A stretch of 64,000 nt of DNA from Nonomuraea terrae (GTDB lineage: Bacteria; Actinomycetota; Actinomycetes; Streptosporangiales; Streptosporangiaceae), in NCBI RefSeq assembly GCF_004348995.1, contig NZ_SMKQ01000014.1, forward strand, positions 19,957-83,956, given 5' to 3'. The notes under the pieces are model-generated. The model saw only the letters and a program-made list of their open reading frames with translations. It made no database searches and was not told the DNA's origin. Shown here piece by piece: positions 26,887 to 35,918 of this stretch. How positions within the stretch are numbered: the stretch's first letter is position 1; every line of letters begins with the position of its first letter. The position numbers were made by a program, and so were the translations under genes.

Positions 26887-27888
26887 GTGATCGTGAACCG
26901 TGAGATCCACCTGGCGGCCCGCCCTGTCGGCGAGCAGCTCCCGGAGGACTTCCGGCTGGTCTCCACCGCGCTGCCTGAGCCGGCCGAGGGCCAGGTCGTG
27001 GTCCGCAACACCTGGATGTCGGTCGATCCCTACATGCGTGAGCGGATGGACGACGCCGAGTCCTACCTGCCGCCGTTCGAGCTCGGCGCGCCGATGGACG
27101 GCTCTGCGATCGGCGAGGTGGTGGCCTCGCGCTCGGCGGACGTCCCGGTGGGTGCGACCGTCGTGCATTTCCTGGGCTGGCGTGAGTACGCCGCGGTGGA
27201 CGCCGCGGCCGTGACCGTCGCCGACCTCGCCCTGGCCCCTGCCGAGGCGTGGCTGGGGCCGCTGGGCACCACCGGGCTGACCGCGTACGCGGCCCTGACC
27301 CAGGTGGCCCCCGTACGGGAGGGCGACGTGGTCTTCGTCTCGGCGGCGGCCGGGGCGGTGGGCAGCGTCGCCGGGCAGCTCGCCCGCAAGCTCGGCGCCT
27401 CCCGCGTGATCGGCTCCGCCGGCGGGACGCTCAAGACCAAGAAGATCGTGACGGACTTCGGCTACGACGCCGCGATCGACCACCGTGCCGGTTCGGTCGC
27501 CGGGCAGCTGGCCGAGGCCGCTCCCGGCGGCGTCGACGTCTACGTCGACCACGTCGGCGGCGACCACCTGGTGGCGGCCATCGACGCGCTGCGTCCCGGC
27601 GGCAGGATCGCGATGGTGGGCGCGATCAGCTCCTACAACGCCACCGAGCCGGTTCCCGGCCCGAGCAACCTGTTCAGCTTGGCCGCCAGGGACGCCACCC
27701 TGCGGGGCATGCTGATCAACTCTTACTTCCACCTGTTCCCGGAGTGGATCGGCAGGGCGGCCGGCTGGCTGGCCGACGGCTCGCTGCGCACCGAGGTGAC
27801 CGTGGCCGAGAGCATAGAGCAGGCACCCGCGGCCTTCCTGGACATGATGCGCGGCGGCAACGTGGGCAAGATGCTGGTGAAGCTCTGA
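26887..27888 (+). CDS. Zinc-independent MDR NADP-dependent oxidoreductase
   Basis: A 333-residue medium-chain reductase of the leukotriene-B4 dehydrogenase/CurA type. It shows SVDPYMRERMDD near the N-terminus, GTTGLTAYAAL, and the nucleotide fold VFVSAAAGAVGSVAGQLARK; no zinc-ligand cysteines are present. The reaction is expected to be NADPH reduction of enone double bonds. GTG 26887 has GAGGAG upstream. It is divergent from the SARP regulator, which may activate it. Confidence 0.9.
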   Translation: MIVNREIHLAARPVGEQLPEDFRLVSTALPEPAEGQVVVRNTWMSVDPYMRERMDDAESYLPPFELGAPMDGSAIGEVVASRSADVPVGATVVHFLGWREYAAVDAAAVTVADLALAPAEAWLGPLGTTGLTAYAALTQVAPVREGDVVFVSAAAGAVGSVAGQLARKLGASRVIGSAGGTLKTKKIVTDFGYDAAIDHRAGSVAGQLAEAAPGGVDVYVDHVGGDHLVAAIDALRPGGRIAMVGAISSYNATEPVPGPSNLFSLAARDATLRGMLINSYFHLFPEWIGRAAGWLADGSLRTEVTVAESIEQAPAAFLDMMRGGNVGKMLVKL

Positions 27889-27900
27889 CACGCGACGGCG

Positions 27901-28867
27901 TCAGGAGGATTCCTGGCCGGTCGCCAGCGCGTCGCCGGTCGCGGTGCGCCAGTACAGCACCGAGCGGCCGGACCGGCGGCGGCGGATCAGGCCGGCGTCC
28001 AGGAGGATCTTCAGGTGCCGTCCGACCGAGCCGAGCCCCTGACCGGTCAGCGCCACCAGCTGGGTGGTGCTCTTGGGGGTGTCGAGCAGGACGAGGACGG
28101 TCGCACGGGCGGGGCCGAGCAGGCGGGACAGCGCGGCGGGCGCCTGCCGCTCGGCGAGGAGCTGGCCGGCGCACGGGTAGATGACCGCGTACCGGTCCGG
28201 CAGCCGCCAGGCCACCCACGCCCTGCTCGGCACGACGGGGACGAACACCAGCTCGGCCCCGGTCAGCTCGCGGGGCGGCCGGTCGTGGGCGTTGATCCGC
28301 AGCCGGCCGTCGCCCAGCCAGCGCATCCCCGGCCGCAGGTCGGTCAGCGCCGCCGCCCAGCCGCCCTGGCTCAGCCGTTCGGTCCTGGCCACGATGTCGG
28401 CCTCGATGATCCGCCGTCTGCGCGGCCAGTCCGGCAACACGGTCCGCCGCCACACCCACTCCACCAGGCCGGCCGGTCCGTACGGGCAGGTCGTCTCGGT
28501 CGAGGGCGGCCGGCAGCGGCCCGCCGAGCGCGACCCCCAGGTCCGTCCGAGCGACCTCGGCCGGGGTGGCGCGGATGACCCGCAGCTCGTCCTCGAACGT
28601 CCGCTCCGGCCCGCCGGACGGCGGGGGAGTGAGGAAGTCGGCGATCCAGTGGCGGCCCAGCGCGGCCCGGACGAGCAGCGCGGTGACCGGGTCGGCGGCC
28701 AGCAGGTCGCGGAAGGCGGGCCGGTGGGCGTCGAGCCAGGCCCGCTCGCCCGGGTGCGCGGGCGAGCCCGTGACCAGCGTGATCAGGGCGGCGATGGTCT
28801 CCGACAGCGGTGACACGGTGAACCGGCCGCGCGCGAGCGTGTCGGCGCTGACCTGCCAGTAGCCCAT
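27901..28867 (-). pseudogene. ArsR-family (DUF5937) regulator, frameshifted
   Basis: Two overlapping frames together make a complete ~320-residue regulator. The N-terminal part (from ATG 28865-28867, MGYWQVSADTLARGRFTVSP) carries the DUF5937 sensor domain. The C-terminal part has the ArsR HTH (STTQLVALTGQGLGSVGRHL, then KILLDAGLIRRRRSGRSVLY). The frames switch near 28467, where removing one G on the plus strand would give a continuous TGRLVEWVWRR. It is divergent from an MFS gene, its usual partner. It is either a recent frameshift or a sequence error. Confidence 0.75.
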
Positions 28868-28887
28868 GTTTCGCTCCCCCGCGAAAC
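28868..28887. promoter_or_regulatory. 7-bp inverted repeat enclosing the ArsR gene ribosome site
   Basis: GTTTCGC (28868-28874) and GCGAAAC (28881-28887) are exact reverse complements around TCCCCC. Read on the minus strand, the spacer is GGGGGA, the ribosome-binding site immediately before the ATG of the ArsR gene. It could be an operator for autoregulation or an RNA hairpin displaying the site in its loop. Confidence 0.5.
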
Positions 28888-28925
28888 TCTAACAGCGCCG
28901 ATCCGCGCTGGAATAGGACTCCCTC

Positions 28926-30134
28926 ATGCGTACGTATGAGGATCTTTTCCGGGTGCGGGAGTTCGCGACGCTGTTCGCCGCGTCCGCCGGGCAGACGGCG
29001 GCTTCGACGGTGAGCGGGCTGGCCCTCGGCACGCTCGTCTACGCCGAGACCGCCTCGCCGCTGCTGTCGGCGCTGAGCATGTTCGGCCCCTCGCTGGCCC
29101 AGGTGGTGGGGGCGACGGCGCTGCTGTCGGCGGCCGACCGGCTGCCGCCGCGGGCGGCGATGAGCGGCCTGGCGGCGGCGTTCGCGGTGGGAACGGCGGC
29201 GCTGGCGATCCCCGGGCTGCCGGTGGGCGCGGTCTTCGCCCTGCTGTTCGCGCTCGGCGTGCTCGCCTCACTGGGCGGCGGCGTGCGCTACGGGCTGCTC
29301 ACCGACGTCCTGCCGCGCGAGGCTTACCTGCTCGGCCGTTCGGTGCTCAACATGTCGACCGGCCTGCTGCAGATCGCCGGGTACGCGGCCGGCGGTCTGC
29401 TGGTGACCGCGCTGTCGCCGCGCGGCACGTTGCTCGCCGCCGCCGCGCTGTACCTGCTGGACGCGCTGGTGGCGCGGTTCGGGCTGGCCCGCCGCCCGGC
29501 CCGCGCGAGCGGGCGCCCGTCGGTCGCGGCGACGTGGCGCGGCAATCGGCGGCTGTGGTCGTCGGCGCCCCGCCGCTACGTCTACCTGGCGCTGTGGGTG
29601 CCCAACGGGCTGATCGTCGGCTGTGAGGCGCTGTTCGTCCCGTACGCCCCCGTGTACGCCGGCGCCCTGTTCGCGCTGGCAGCGCTCGGCATGCTGGCCG
29701 GGGACCTGCTGATCGGCCGGTTCACGCCGCAGCGGTGGCGGGAACGGCTGGCCGCGCCACTACGGCTGCTGCTGGCCGTGCCGTACCTGGTGTTCGTGCT
29801 GGAGCCGGCCCTGCCGGTGGCCGCGGCGGCGATCGTGCTCGCCTCGGTCGGTTACGCGGCCAGCCTGCTGCTGCAGGAACGGCTGGTCGCCCTCACCCCG
29901 GACGAGCTGCGCGGGCACGCGCTCGGCCTGCACTCCTCCGGGATGATGACCATGCAGGGCGTCGGAGCGGCCCTGGCGGGCGCCGTCGCCCAGCACACCT
30001 CGCCCGCGACGGCGATGGCCGTCATGGCCGCCGCGTCGGCCGCGGTCACGCTCGTCCTGGCCCCCGGCCTGCGGCCGCCGCGGTCACCCGGCCTGTCGGG
30101 TGGCGTCCAGCTGGGGCTGTCCGGCCGGGATTGA
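28926..30134 (+). CDS. MFS transporter
   Basis: A 402-residue membrane protein with about 12 hydrophobic segments. FATLFAASAGQTAASTVSGL begins TM1, and LLQERLVALTPDELRGHALG is the TM10 region common to ArsR-linked MFS pumps. Substrate unknown, presumably efflux. It is divergent from the DUF5937 ArsR gene with the inverted repeat between them, suggesting repression by that regulator; if the ArsR is truly broken, the pump may be derepressed. Confidence 0.85.
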   Translation: MRTYEDLFRVREFATLFAASAGQTAASTVSGLALGTLVYAETASPLLSALSMFGPSLAQVVGATALLSAADRLPPRAAMSGLAAAFAVGTAALAIPGLPVGAVFALLFALGVLASLGGGVRYGLLTDVLPREAYLLGRSVLNMSTGLLQIAGYAAGGLLVTALSPRGTLLAAAALYLLDALVARFGLARRPARASGRPSVAATWRGNRRLWSSAPRRYVYLALWVPNGLIVGCEALFVPYAPVYAGALFALAALGMLAGDLLIGRFTPQRWRERLAAPLRLLLAVPYLVFVLEPALPVAAAAIVLASVGYAASLLLQERLVALTPDELRGHALGLHSSGMMTMQGVGAALAGAVAQHTSPATAMAVMAAASAAVTLVLAPGLRPPRSPGLSGGVQLGLSGRD

Positions 30135-30168
30135 AACGACAAGCCTCCGCCCTGCGGTGTCTCCGCCC

Positions 30169-31659
30169 CTACGACAGATCGAAGGGAGCGGGGGAGTGAC
30201 CTTCCCAGATCCGGCGGGAGGCCTGTTCGGGGTAGGGCAGAGTCTCCGATTCGGTGTCCAGGACGCGGGTGAGGTGCCCGCCGGGCCGGTGGGCGGCCCA
30301 GCCCGCGTCGCCGGTGGTGACGAAGCGGACCCATGCCTCCTGGAGTTCGCGGGAGAGCGCGACGGCCTCGGGAGAGGGCTCTTCGCCGATGAGCTGGGTG
30401 CCGACGGGGCTGTTCAGCGTGCCGAACGCCAGGGGCACGTCGAGGCTGTGGCAGGCGCCCAGGATGCCGCCGAGGGCCGGGGCAACCCAGCACAGTTCGA
30501 ACAGGTACGAGGTGCCGCCGGCTGCGGCGTTCGCCTCGGCCAGCTTCTGTGACGGCATGCGGAAGAGGGCGTCGGAGTACACCGTCTCCACCAGCTCCTC
30601 CGGGCCGGCCTGCGGAAACGCGGCACGGTACCCCTCCGCGCCGTGCGGCTGCGGGGCGAGCAGCTCCAGGGCCGCACGGGCGTCCTGCTCGGTGAAGGTG
30701 CCCTGCCGTCCGCTCATGACGCTGAACAGCCGGAATTCGTCCCGGGTGTGGCCGACGAGCAGCTCGGTCCCGCTCGCGCGCGCGCCGGTCAGCGCGGTCC
30801 AGGGCGTTTCGGGGAGGACCTCGCCGTCGACGACGGGGCACAGCGCGGTGCCGGTCTCCGTGAGGCGTCCCCAGCTCTCCCGGTGCGCGTGGAGGCCGGC
30901 GTTGAAGGAGGTGAGCTCGGCGGCCAGGTGCCAGGGGTCGATGTCGCGCAGGGCCTCGGCGGTGGGGGCCGTAGCGCCGAGCCGGTCCGCGAACGCGGCG
31001 GTGACCTGCCGTGCCAGCGCGGGGGTGCTGTGCAGCCCCGGCACCGAATGGGCGATGGCACGCCGGAACAGGCCGCGCGCCGGCTTCATCGTCAGCAGGG
31101 CGGCGACCGACCCTGCCCCGGCAGACACCCCGGCCACGGTGACCTGGCCGGGGTCGCCTCCGAAGGCGGCGATGTTGCGCTGCACCCACTCCAGCGCCGC
31201 GATCTGGTCGAGGAATCCTCGGTTGGGCGGCGCGTCGTCGAGGAACGCGAATCCCTCCGCGCCCACGCGGCAGTTGATGGTCACCACGACGAGTCCCGCC
31301 TCGGCCAGCGCTGCCGGGTCGAACATCGGGTCGCTCGACGCCGCCGAGAGGTAGCCGCCCACGGGGATCCACACCAGCACCGGCAGTCCCGCCGCGCCGG
31401 GATCCGGAGTGCCGACGTTGAGCGTCAGCCAGTCGGTGCCCTGCGGGGGCACGTCGATCGGCAGGGACAGCGGCACCACGGGGCCGAACTCGACCGCCTG
31501 CCTCGTCCCCTCCCAGCGGTGCGGCGGCGCGGGCGCGGCGAAGCGGAGCGCTCCGACCGGGGGCTGGGCGTAGGGGATGCCGCGGAACACCGCGTGCCCC
31601 TGCCGCCGGCGCCCCTGCACCACGCCTTCCGTGGTCCGTACCTTTGGCTGTTCGGACAT
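30169..31659 (-). CDS. Type-B carboxylesterase
   Basis: A 496-residue alpha/beta hydrolase. It starts with the family signature GHAVFRGIPYAQPPVGALRF; the oxyanion region is VWIPVGGY, and the nucleophile elbow is GVSAGAGS (S179), where the usual GESAG Glu is Val. The acid is in the EFRLF/HTRDEFRLF region and the His in LGACHSLDVPLAF. No signal peptide, so cytoplasmic. It hydrolyses unknown esters or carbamates. It is divergent from a TetR gene whose binding would cover its promoter. Confidence 0.85.
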   Translation of the reverse strand: MSEQPKVRTTEGVVQGRRRQGHAVFRGIPYAQPPVGALRFAAPAPPHRWEGTRQAVEFGPVVPLSLPIDVPPQGTDWLTLNVGTPDPGAAGLPVLVWIPVGGYLSAASSDPMFDPAALAEAGLVVVTINCRVGAEGFAFLDDAPPNRGFLDQIAALEWVQRNIAAFGGDPGQVTVAGVSAGAGSVAALLTMKPARGLFRRAIAHSVPGLHSTPALARQVTAAFADRLGATAPTAEALRDIDPWHLAAELTSFNAGLHAHRESWGRLTETGTALCPVVDGEVLPETPWTALTGARASGTELLVGHTRDEFRLFSVMSGRQGTFTEQDARAALELLAPQPHGAEGYRAAFPQAGPEELVETVYSDALFRMPSQKLAEANAAAGGTSYLFELCWVAPALGGILGACHSLDVPLAFGTLNSPVGTQLIGEEPSPEAVALSRELQEAWVRFVTTGDAGWAAHRPGGHLTRVLDTESETLPYPEQASRRIWEGHSPAPFDLS

Positions 31660-31687
31660 GACGATTCCTTCCCTCGAGTGGACCTCA

Positions 31688-31715
31688 GGATTATGGGTCA
31701 GGTGTATTATGTCAA
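31688..31715 (-). promoter_or_regulatory. Sigma70-type promoter of the esterase
   Basis: On the minus strand TTGACA (31715-31710), a 16-base spacer and TAATCC (31693-31688) form a strong -35/-10 pair whose +1 falls about 22 bases before the ATG. GTATT occurs twice (31704 and 31718, 14 bp apart) around the -35 element, possibly marking a TetR site. Confidence 0.5.
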
Positions 31716-31756
31716 TCGTATTGGAACAGTCCCGGGGTACGAGGGAGGGGCCGGCG

Positions 31757-32368
31757 ATGCCGAAACAGGTGGATCACCGCGGACGCCGCGAAGCGATCGC
31801 CCGCGCGCTGTGGCGGGTGGTGGAACAGCGCGGCGTCACGCAGCTGACGATGCGCGTGGTGGCGCAGGAGGCGGGCATCTCCCTCGGGCAGCTGCAGCAC
31901 TATTTCGCCTCCCGGGCCGCCATGCTCTCCTTCGCCATGGACTTCGCGTCCGAGCAGACCTCGCTGCGCGTCAGCCAGGGCCTCGACAAGCTCGGTGACC
32001 GTCCGCACCCCCGTGACGTACTGCGACTGACGCTCGCGGAAATGCTCCCCCTGCATGCCGACGCCCGCGCGACCAGCCGGATGAGCGCCGCCTATGTCCT
32101 GGAGGCGCTGCACGACGAGGCCGTCCACGAGCAGGCGCGCCGCGGCCTCGCCCGAGGACGGGCCCTCGTCGAGCAGTTGATCCGCCAGGCGGTCGCCGAC
32201 GGCCTCATCGACTCTGACCGCGACCCGGCGACCGAGACCAACCTGCTCCTCGCCCTCACCGGCTTCACGCCGCTGATCGAACTGGACGTGATCGGGCCCC
32301 AGGACGCGCTCACCGCGATCGATCTGCATCTGGACAGGCTGTTCAGCGGGAACGATCGGAGCGCGTGA
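31757..32368 (+). CDS. TetR/AcrR-family transcriptional regulator
   Basis: A 203-residue regulator with HTH QLTMRVVAQEAGISLGQLQH followed by YFASRAAML, and a TetR_C_6-like ligand domain (BetI/PfmR type). ATG 31757 is preceded by GAGGGAGGGG. It is divergent from the carboxylesterase, which it probably represses. Confidence 0.85.
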   Translation: MPKQVDHRGRREAIARALWRVVEQRGVTQLTMRVVAQEAGISLGQLQHYFASRAAMLSFAMDFASEQTSLRVSQGLDKLGDRPHPRDVLRLTLAEMLPLHADARATSRMSAAYVLEALHDEAVHEQARRGLARGRALVEQLIRQAVADGLIDSDRDPATETNLLLALTGFTPLIELDVIGPQDALTAIDLHLDRLFSGNDRSA

Positions 32369-32708
32369 CCCGCGCCCGCGCGCGGGGACAGGCCCTCGGC
32401 GACGACCACGCCGGTGTCCGCCGTGGTGAGCCGTAAGGAGGGCACCGTGCCCAGCCAGGGAGGGCGGGGCCGGTCGCTGCGCCGGCAGGACGTCGCACCG
32501 TGCTCGCGCATCCGCTCAGTACGGGCGGTGATGTCCACGGCCATGGTCGGGCAGAGCTGGGCCTCCAAGGGCGCCGGACGGTTCCTGGCGGGCCGATGTG
32601 CCGGCCACCGACCGGGCGGTACGTGGGCAATGGCGGTGTGCGCCGAAGCCGTGACTTTGTTCGGGAGTCGTGCAAGCGCGTTCGCGGGCGCGCGATAGGT
32701 TGCCCGCC
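32369..32708. other. Intergenic stretch without a supported gene
   Basis: No frame shows a family signature. A reverse-strand stretch around 32375-32570 reads like a protein fragment (MAVDITARTERMREHG; LRLTTADTGVVVAEGLS) but has no recognisable start or complete domain. It is probably a remnant. Confidence 0.35.
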
Positions 32709-33248
32709 ATGACTGAACTAGGGTCCGTCACCTGGCCACCTGCCCCGATCAAGACCGAGCGGCTCGTGCTCCGCGCGTCCGAGGCCCGGGACCGTGCGGC
32801 GTTCATCGAGCTGCTGGCGTCGCCGGAGGTGCACACCTACCTCGGCGGCCCCCGCCCGCGTGACGAGCTTGAGCGCGAGATACCCGAGGTGCCCGAGCGG
32901 TGGCCCGGGAGTTTCGTCGTTGATCTCGACGGGGCGATGATCGGCCAGATCCTGCTCAGGAGAGCAACGGGGCACCGTCGCCCGGCTGCCGCGGGGAAGG
33001 TCGATCTCGGTTACCTGTTCCTGCCGCGGGCGTGGGGTTTCGGGTACGCCGCCGAGGGATGCGCGGCGGCACTCGACTGGTTCGACGGCGTCCTTCCCGG
33101 CGAGCCGGTGGTGCTCACCACCCAGACCGCCAACGTCGGCTCGATGCGCCTCGCGGCAAAGCTGGGGTTCACCGAGGTGGAGCGGTTCCAGGCCTGGGAC
33201 GCCGAGCAGTGGCTCGGCCTGCGGTCCCCGGTCACGCCGTCCGCTTGA
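32709..33248 (+). CDS. GNAT-family N-acetyltransferase, RimJ/RimL type
   Basis: A 179-residue acetyltransferase starting with the RimJ-like TERLVLRASEARDRAAFIEL. Acetyl-CoA binding is in YLFLPRAWGFGYAAEGCAAA, and TQTANVGSMRLAAKLGFTEV is the conserved C-terminal motif. It likely acetylates a protein N-terminus or small amine. ATG 32709 is the only start consistent with the family length. It appears to be a single gene. Confidence 0.9.
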   Translation: MTELGSVTWPPAPIKTERLVLRASEARDRAAFIELLASPEVHTYLGGPRPRDELEREIPEVPERWPGSFVVDLDGAMIGQILLRRATGHRRPAAAGKVDLGYLFLPRAWGFGYAAEGCAAALDWFDGVLPGEPVVLTTQTANVGSMRLAAKLGFTEVERFQAWDAEQWLGLRSPVTPSA

Positions 33249-33269
33249 TCGCGGGGGAGGAACGCGACC

Positions 33270-33452
33270 ATGAGGATCACGGTCCTCGGCGCCACCGGCG
33301 GCTGCCGCACGGCCGTGGACCTCGACGTCCGCGGTGGCCACACCACCGCCCGCGCGGATCTGGCCCACTGCGTGCCGGTCCTGGTCGGCGATTCCTCCGC
33401 CGTCCGCTCCGTCGTCTCGGTGGCCTCCGACGCGGGACTCCTGGACGTGTGA
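33270..33452 (+). pseudogene. NAD(P)H-binding (NmrA-like) protein remnant with internal deletion
   Basis: The 60-residue frame starts with a Rossmann signature MRITVLGATGGCRTAVD and ends ARADLAHCVPVLVGDSSAVR then SVVSVAS, which resembles the C-terminus of atypical NAD(P)H-binding SDRs. About 130 central residues are missing. It is probably an in-frame deletion relic of a gene that once neighboured the LysR regulator. Confidence 0.55.
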
Positions 33453-33464
33453 TGGCATGACCAC

Positions 33465-34364
33465 ATGGAATTGCGGGAACTGCGCGCGTTCGTCGTGGTG
33501 ACGGAGGAAGGCGGCATGTCGGCGGCGGCGCGGCGGCTGCACATCAGCCAGCCGGCCCTGTCGCAGACGGTCAACGCGCTCGAACGCCAGCTCGGCGTCA
33601 AACTGCTGGTGCGCAGCAGCACGGGCGTGAGCCCCACCGAGGCCGGAACAACGCTGCTCGGCGAGGCCCGGGCGCTGCTGGCCCGGCACGACCACTTGTT
33701 GCGCGCGATGGGCCGCTACTCCGGCGAGGCCGGCGGGGTGCTACGGCTGGGCATCCCGCTGGAGCTGCCGTCCGACCTGCTCGGCCCGCCGCTGGAGCGG
33801 CTGGCCCTGGCCTGCCCCGAGACGCGCGTGCAGGCCCTGCACCTGTCGACGGCCGCGCAGCAGGCGGCGCTGCAGGCGGGCGAGCTCGACGTGGCCCTGC
33901 TCCGCGAGCGTCCGCCGGGCCGCGAGTTCGACGCGATGCTCGTGGTCAGGGAACGCCTGGGCGTGCTGCTGTCCGCCGACCAGGCCGCCGAGCTGGGCGG
34001 CCCCGACGGCATCCACCTGGAGGCGCTAACCGGTCTGACGTGGGTGTCCTTCCCGCGCTCAGGCAGCCCCGCCTGGTTCGACGAGCTGACCGCCATCCTG
34101 CGCAGCCACGGCCTCGACCTGGGGCCGCCCGCTCCCGAGGGCCAGGCGCTGATCGCCGAGGTGAAGCTGGCGGCCGTCAGCGCCGGGCAGTCCTTCGCCC
34201 TGGCGCCGCCGCACTGGTCGCAGCCGCTGCCGGAGAACGTCGCCTGGTCGCCGCTGGTCGGCCATCCGCTGGTGCGCCGTACGTGGGCGGTGTGGCCGGC
34301 CGCTTCCCGCCGCCGCGCCGTGGCCGTGTTCGTCAGCGGGTTCGCCGAGCCGGGCGCCGCCTGA
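33465..34364 (+). CDS. LysR-family transcriptional regulator
   Basis: A 299-residue LTTR. The winged HTH at ~1-60 contains MSAAARRLHISQPALSQTVN and ALERQLGVKLLVRSS; the periplasmic-binding-like effector domain spans ~90-295. The downstream flavoprotein gene lies on the same strand, with a T-N11-A dyad between them, making it the likely target, although LTTR targets are more often divergent. Confidence 0.9.
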   Translation: MELRELRAFVVVTEEGGMSAAARRLHISQPALSQTVNALERQLGVKLLVRSSTGVSPTEAGTTLLGEARALLARHDHLLRAMGRYSGEAGGVLRLGIPLELPSDLLGPPLERLALACPETRVQALHLSTAAQQAALQAGELDVALLRERPPGREFDAMLVVRERLGVLLSADQAAELGGPDGIHLEALTGLTWVSFPRSGSPAWFDELTAILRSHGLDLGPPAPEGQALIAEVKLAAVSAGQSFALAPPHWSQPLPENVAWSPLVGHPLVRRTWAVWPAASRRRAVAVFVSGFAEPGAA

Positions 34365-34371
34365 GCAGCGC

Positions 34372-34386
34372 TTATGGCGTCCATAA
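34372..34386. promoter_or_regulatory. LysR-type binding box (T-N11-A)
   Basis: TTATGGCGTCCATAA has exact 6-bp arms TTATGG/CCATAA around CGT and satisfies the T-N11-A pattern of LTTR sites. It begins eight bases after the LysR gene ends and ~95 bases before the reductase start, suitable for activation. Confidence 0.5.
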
Positions 34387-34480
34387 CCAGACGTGATGGG
34401 TAGGGAGGAAGGACCGGGGGCCGGTCGTGGCTGACATGCCGTACGACATTCCCGGCTGCACTGACAGACCTGGAGATTCC

Positions 34481-35884
34481 ATGAGCACCACCATCAACGC
34501 CGACGTTCTCGTGGTCGGCTTCGGCAAGGGCGGCAAGACCGTGGCCGCCGAGCTGGGCAAACTGGGCAGGAACGTCGTCCTCGTCGAGCAGTCCGACCAG
34601 ATGTACGGCGGCACCTGCCCCAACGTGGGCTGCGTGCCGACCAAGGCACTCGTCCACCACTCCCGCAAGCGGCGCCCGGAGGACTCGCCGCGGGAGTGGT
34701 ACGCCCGCTCCGTCGGCGAGGTGCACGCGCTGACGTCGAAGTTCCGCGCGGGCAACCGCGACGCGATGCAGTCCGCCGAGACGATCACCCTGCTCACCGG
34801 CCGCGCCCGCTTCACCGACCCGCACACCGTCGAGGTCGCCCAGGGCGCCGACCATGCCACGGTCACCGCGGACACCATCGTCATCAACACCGGCTCCGAG
34901 CCGATCGTCCCCGACATCGCGGGCCTGCGCGACAGCAAGCGCCTGGCCACCAGCACCGACCTGATCCACAGCACCGACCTGCCGGACCGGCTGGTGATCA
35001 TCGGGGGCGGCTTCCTCGGCCTGGAGTTCGCCTCCATCTACGGGCAGTTCGGCTCCCGTGTCACGGTGCTGGAGGCCGCGCCGGAGATCCTCGGCCGGCT
35101 CGACGACGACGTGGCCCAGGCCGCGCTCGGCATCATGCGGGGTGAGGGCGTCGAGTTCGTCACGAGCGCCGCCGTCACCGAGGTCCGCGACGGCGTGGCC
35201 CAGACCGACGTCGTCTACGAGCGCGACGGGCAGCGCCACAGCGTGGCGGCCGACGCCGTCCTCGCGGCGGTCGGCCGCACACCGGTCACCCAGGGGCTCG
35301 ATCTGGACGCCGCGGGCGTGCGCACGACCGGGCGCGGCGGGATCGAGGTGGACGAGCGCCTGAGGACGAGCCAGCCGCACATCTTCGCGCTCGGCGACGT
35401 CAACGGCGGCCCGCAGTTCACCTACATCTCGCTGGACGACAGCCGGATCGTGCTCGACCAGCTGGTCGGCGAGGGAAGACGGTCGCGGGCGGATCGGGTG
35501 GCGATCCCGGCGACGTTGTTCGTGACGCCGCCGCTGGCCACGGTCGGGCTGACCGAGCGGGAGGCGCGCGCGGCCGGCCACCGCGTCAAGATCGCCAAGC
35601 AGCCGGTGGCCGACATCGTCGCGATGCCGCGGGCGTACGTGGTGGAGGAGACGCGCGGCCTGATGAAGTTCGTCATCGACGCCGAGACCGACGAGATCCT
35701 CGGCGCCGCGCTGCTCAGCGTCGACGCCCAGGAGATCATCAACACGATCGCGCTGGCCATGCGCCACCACGTGACCGCCGCCGAGCTGCGGGACGCGGTC
35801 TACACGCATCCCAGCTCGACGGAGGCGCTCAACGACGTGCTGGCCATGGGCGAAGGGGGTGACCAGCGCCCGGGCGCGTGCTGA
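34481..35884 (+). CDS. RclA/MerA-like flavoprotein disulfide reductase
   Basis: A 467-residue pyridine nucleotide-disulfide oxidoreductase. FAD binding is VVGFGKGGKTVAAEL; the redox-active disulfide is in GGTCPNVGCVPTKALVH (C-x4-C). NAD(P) binding is VIIGGGFLGLEFA, and the C-terminal interface has YTHPSSTEALND with the His-Glu pair. The start GFGKGGKT and MYGGTC strongly resemble E. coli RclA, a reductase protecting against hypochlorous/hypothiocyanous acid. ATG 34481 is chosen over an upstream in-frame ATG at 34427. Likely cytoplasmic oxidant defence. Confidence 0.85.
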   Translation: MSTTINADVLVVGFGKGGKTVAAELGKLGRNVVLVEQSDQMYGGTCPNVGCVPTKALVHHSRKRRPEDSPREWYARSVGEVHALTSKFRAGNRDAMQSAETITLLTGRARFTDPHTVEVAQGADHATVTADTIVINTGSEPIVPDIAGLRDSKRLATSTDLIHSTDLPDRLVIIGGGFLGLEFASIYGQFGSRVTVLEAAPEILGRLDDDVAQAALGIMRGEGVEFVTSAAVTEVRDGVAQTDVVYERDGQRHSVAADAVLAAVGRTPVTQGLDLDAAGVRTTGRGGIEVDERLRTSQPHIFALGDVNGGPQFTYISLDDSRIVLDQLVGEGRRSRADRVAIPATLFVTPPLATVGLTEREARAAGHRVKIAKQPVADIVAMPRAYVVEETRGLMKFVIDAETDEILGAALLSVDAQEIINTIALAMRHHVTAAELRDAVYTHPSSTEALNDVLAMGEGGDQRPGAC

Positions 35885-35892
35885 TCACGCCT

Positions 35893-35905
35893 GCCGGGCA
35901 CCGGC
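35893..35905. terminator. Short GC hairpin between convergent genes
   Basis: GCCGG-GCA-CCGGC forms a 5-bp stem with a 3-base loop between the convergent reductase and SWIM genes. It could serve either strand; no T-tract follows, as is usual in actinomycetes. Confidence 0.35.
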
Positions 35906-35918
35906 GGCGCACGTGGGG

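Noticed and set aside
24227..26890. 887-codon forward open frame
   Set aside because: It lies fully antisense to the SARP regulator, whose domains are unmistakable; high GC makes long antisense frames common. Gly/Gln/Arg-rich composition without domains.
30169..31659. Esterase called inactive because GESAG is GVSAG
   Set aside because: The nucleophilic Ser and surrounding glycines are intact; variation at that Glu occurs in functional hydrolases, so no loss of function is claimed.
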